Shown here: piece by piece, positions 62,233 to 64,000 of the stretch | How the letters are laid out: every line of letters starts with the position of its first letter | How positions within the stretch are numbered: the stretch's first letter is position 1 | Source: AP-15 sp963818695 | GTDB taxonomy: Bacteria > Pseudomonadota > Alphaproteobacteria > ATCC43930 > CGMCC-115725 | Assembly (NCBI GenBank): GCA_963818695.1 | Contig: CAWFTG010000009.1 | Coordinates: 310,001-374,000, forward strand | DNA: 64,000 bases | Direction of reading: 5' to 3' | Notes under the pieces: model-generated | Told to the model about the DNA's origin: nothing | What the model saw: only the letters and a program-made list of their open reading frames with translations | The model's database searches: none | Made by a program: the position numbers and the translations under genes

Positions 62233-63530
62233 TTACGACCGGCTTTGGACGCCGTGTTCCCGGGCCGCAGCGCCCAGGTCTCGTCTTAATACCCGACGGC
62301 GCCGCGGAATCTCCTGCGCCGGTCGTCGATTTAGCCTCGCTGAGCGAGCTGAAGGAGAGAATTCGCACCGTTCTGCTGTCGCGGATCGACCCGACCGTGG
62401 CAGGCCGCGTTCCTCGCCCCGCGTTGCGCCGGGAGATCGCCAAACTCGTGAACGAGATTGCGACCGAGGAGCGTGTTCAACTCAATAAGTTGGAGGAGAT
62501 GGCGCTCGCCGCTGACCTTAGCGACGATATGGTCGGGCTCGGTCCTCTTGAACCTTTCCTCGACGACGAGGACATCACCGATGTTTTGGCAAACGGTCCG
62601 TTTGATATTTACGTCGAGCGGAACGGCAAGCTGGAAAAGACCGCGGCCCGTTTTCGCGACGCGCAGCATCTTGTCGGCATCGCGCAGCGAATCGCCGCCG
62701 CGATCGGCCGGCGCATCGACGAAGCGAGCCCCATGGTCGACGCCCGGCTCGGCGACGGCAGCCGGGTTAACATCGTTTTGCCGCCGCTAGTGCTGAACGG
62801 CGGATCGATTTCGATCCGCAAATTCCCGAAGCAGAGCCTGACGCTTGACATAATGGTCCGGCAGCAGAATCTGTCGCCTCAGGTGGCGCGGCTCCTGGAG
62901 ATCGCCGCGCGCTCACGCCTCAACATTCTGATCTCTGGCGGCACCGGCTCCGGCAAGACGACATTGCTGAACGCGGTAACGCAGCACATCGACTGCGACG
63001 AACGGGTGATCACAGTCGAAGACGCCGTTGAGCTGCGTCTGCAGCAGCCGCACGTCGTTCAGATGGAAACGCGCCCTCCCAACATCGAAGGAGTTGGTCA
63101 GGTCGCGCAGCGCGATCTCGTCCGCAACGCGCTACGCATGCGCCCCGACCGCATCATCGTCGGCGAGGTCCGGGGCGCTGAGGCGTTCGACATGCTGCAG
63201 GCGATGAATACCGGACACGACGGGTCGATGTCGACGGTGCACGCCAACTCGCCGCGCGACGCGCTCTACCGGGTCGAAAACATGGTAATGATGGCCAATC
63301 TGAGCTTGCCGCTCAGGGCAATCCGCATGCAGATCGCCAGCGCAATCAATTTGATCGTGCATATCGAACGCATGCGCGACGGCATCCGGCGGGTGCAGAG
63401 CGTAGCCGAGATCGCAGGAATGGAAGGCGAGATCATCACTACCCGAGAGCTCTTCGGTTTTCAGTATCGCGGGGAGCGGCTCGCCGGCGGCATCCACGGC
63501 AGCTTCGAGTTCGACGCGGATGCGCCCTGA
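62229..63530 (+). CDS. cpaF: Tad pilus assembly ATPase CpaF/TadA
   Basis: The 433-residue secretion ATPase powers pilus extension. It has the N-terminal domain with MVGLGPLEPFLDDEDITDVL, Walker A GGTGSGKT at 237-244, the Asp box VITVEDAVELRL, Walker B RPDRIIVGEVRGAEAFDML and the His box MNTGHDGSMSTVHANSPRDA. All catalytic motifs are intact. The ATG at 62229 overlaps the cpaE stop by 4 bp; a GTG six codons earlier is possible. Confidence 0.95.
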   Translation: MITTGFGRRVPGPQRPGLVLIPDGAAESPAPVVDLASLSELKERIRTVLLSRIDPTVAGRVPRPALRREIAKLVNEIATEERVQLNKLEEMALAADLSDDMVGLGPLEPFLDDEDITDVLANGPFDIYVERNGKLEKTAARFRDAQHLVGIAQRIAAAIGRRIDEASPMVDARLGDGSRVNIVLPPLVLNGGSISIRKFPKQSLTLDIMVRQQNLSPQVARLLEIAARSRLNILISGGTGSGKTTLLNAVTQHIDCDERVITVEDAVELRLQQPHVVQMETRPPNIEGVGQVAQRDLVRNALRMRPDRIIVGEVRGAEAFDMLQAMNTGHDGSMSTVHANSPRDALYRVENMVMMANLSLPLRAIRMQIASAINLIVHIERMRDGIRRVQSVAEIAGMEGEIITTRELFGFQYRGERLAGGIHGSFEFDADAP

Positions 63531-63604
63531 TTTCACTGTGCGCGCAGCACGCTTTAGCCTCGAAAGAGATCTCCTCGACGCGCTTGGAATTGGGGAGACG
63601 TGAA

Positions 63605-64000
63605 TTGTTCAATCCCATTCTGGTCGCCGCCCTTTTCACGACTGTTCTGCTCGGCGGTGCGCTTTTTCGGGTGCTCCGCTCCGAGCGCCGCAGAGCGCAT
63701 ATCGAGCTCCGTCTGAGAGCCATCGCTGTGACTGCCTCCAGCGCTGATGTGCCAGTCTTCTCATTACGGAGATCAGGACCGCAGCGCAACGCGCTGCCCA
63801 CCAGCCTGTCAAGCCGCCTCGACCGTGCCTTTGCGGCGACTGGCAATCGCATTGGACCGGGGCACCTCGTTGGGGCGGGAATTGCCGCAGCGGCAGCAAT
63901 CGGACTGGCCGCCGTCGGAGCATCGGTGCACCCCGTAAACGCCATTGCCCTTGGCGGCGCAGCGGTGATAAGTGCGCCTGCATGGCTCCTTCGGTTTGCT
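63605..64000 (+). CDS. tadB: Tad inner-membrane platform protein TadB, N-terminal fragment (runs off the window)
   Basis: 132 codons are open from a TTG at 63605 to the window end. A membrane helix (PILVAALFTTVLLGGALF) is followed by a basic segment (RVLRSERRRAHIELRLRAIA) and, further on, two more hydrophobic stretches (HLVGAGIAAAAAIGLAAVG, AIALGGAAVISAPAWLLRFA). This is the layout of TadB, the platform protein with a later GspF-type domain that lies outside the window. GGGGAGACGTGAA just before the TTG supports the start. It follows cpaF by 74 bp. Confidence 0.75.
   Translation, partial: MFNPILVAALFTTVLLGGALFRVLRSERRRAHIELRLRAIAVTASSADVPVFSLRRSGPQRNALPTSLSSRLDRAFAATGNRIGPGHLVGAGIAAAAAIGLAAVGASVHPVNAIALGGAAVISAPAWLLRFA

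Overview
The window looks like a chromosomal segment of a GC-rich alphaproteobacterium, probably a soil or freshwater Rhodospirillales-like or related uncultured lineage. The main support is the gene order yebC-ruvC-ruvA-ruvB-tolQ-tolR-tolA-tolB-pal-cpoB-tilS-ftsH-glmM, which is characteristic of Alphaproteobacteria. Flanking genes (CaiB/BaiF CoA-transferase, LLM flavin/F420 oxidoreductases, cyclase-TPR proteins, a Tad pilus locus) are also common there. I saw no rRNA, tRNA, insertion sequence, phage or CRISPR array.

Layout. 0-9.6 kb is a loose set of accessory metabolic genes: the start of a class III cyclase-type gene, a YdjC/ChbG deacetylase, an FTR1-cupredoxin iron-uptake group with a candidate outer-membrane protein, threonine aldolase, a MetX-like hydrolase, an LLM oxidoreductase and small unknown proteins. 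Between them lie decayed genes (acyl-CoA dehydrogenase, GlcG/HbpS-like, EmrB-like). 9.7-24.1 kb is the conserved housekeeping block: YebC, the Holliday-junction machinery RuvCAB, the Tol-Pal cell-division and outer-membrane integrity system, TilS, FtsH, GlmM and a frameshifted ThiD. 24.2-26.8 kb holds a D-malate/tartrate dehydrogenase followed by two damaged genes (MetE-like and a PduO-type cobalamin adenosyltransferase).

27.3-35.8 kb is a compact run typical of XrtA/PEP-CTERM exopolysaccharide loci: a TIGR03013-type sugar transferase, the sensor kinase PrsK, the sigma-54 activator PrsR and the giant TPR protein PrsT, which here carries a clean internal duplication of 272 residues. No exosortase and no PEP-CTERM substrate is visible nearby. 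35.8-53.98 kb is again mixed metabolism: GlnRS, dienelactone hydrolase, CoA-transferase, CinA-like protein, LLM oxidoreductase, esterase, SMP-30 lactonase, zinc alcohol dehydrogenase, a broken cyclase-TPR gene, two MFS transporters, a glycine-zipper stress protein and an aldo/keto reductase.

54.3-64 kb is the most interesting stretch. A QueC-like PP-loop enzyme of unknown role is followed by a BTAD (SARP-type) regulator fused to TolB-like and TPR regions. Next is a tandem paralogue that has lost the DNA-binding half, and then a Tad/Flp pilus operon (flp, cpaA, cpaB, cpaE, cpaF, tadB running off the end) that lacks the secretin CpaC and CpaD at their usual place. Upstream of flp there are three CTGAC(A/G)G heptamers at exact 11-bp spacing, the geometry bound by SARP regulators, which suggests that the neighbouring BTAD protein controls the pilus. 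Several short hairpin repeats of a dispersed REP-like family are scattered between genes throughout.
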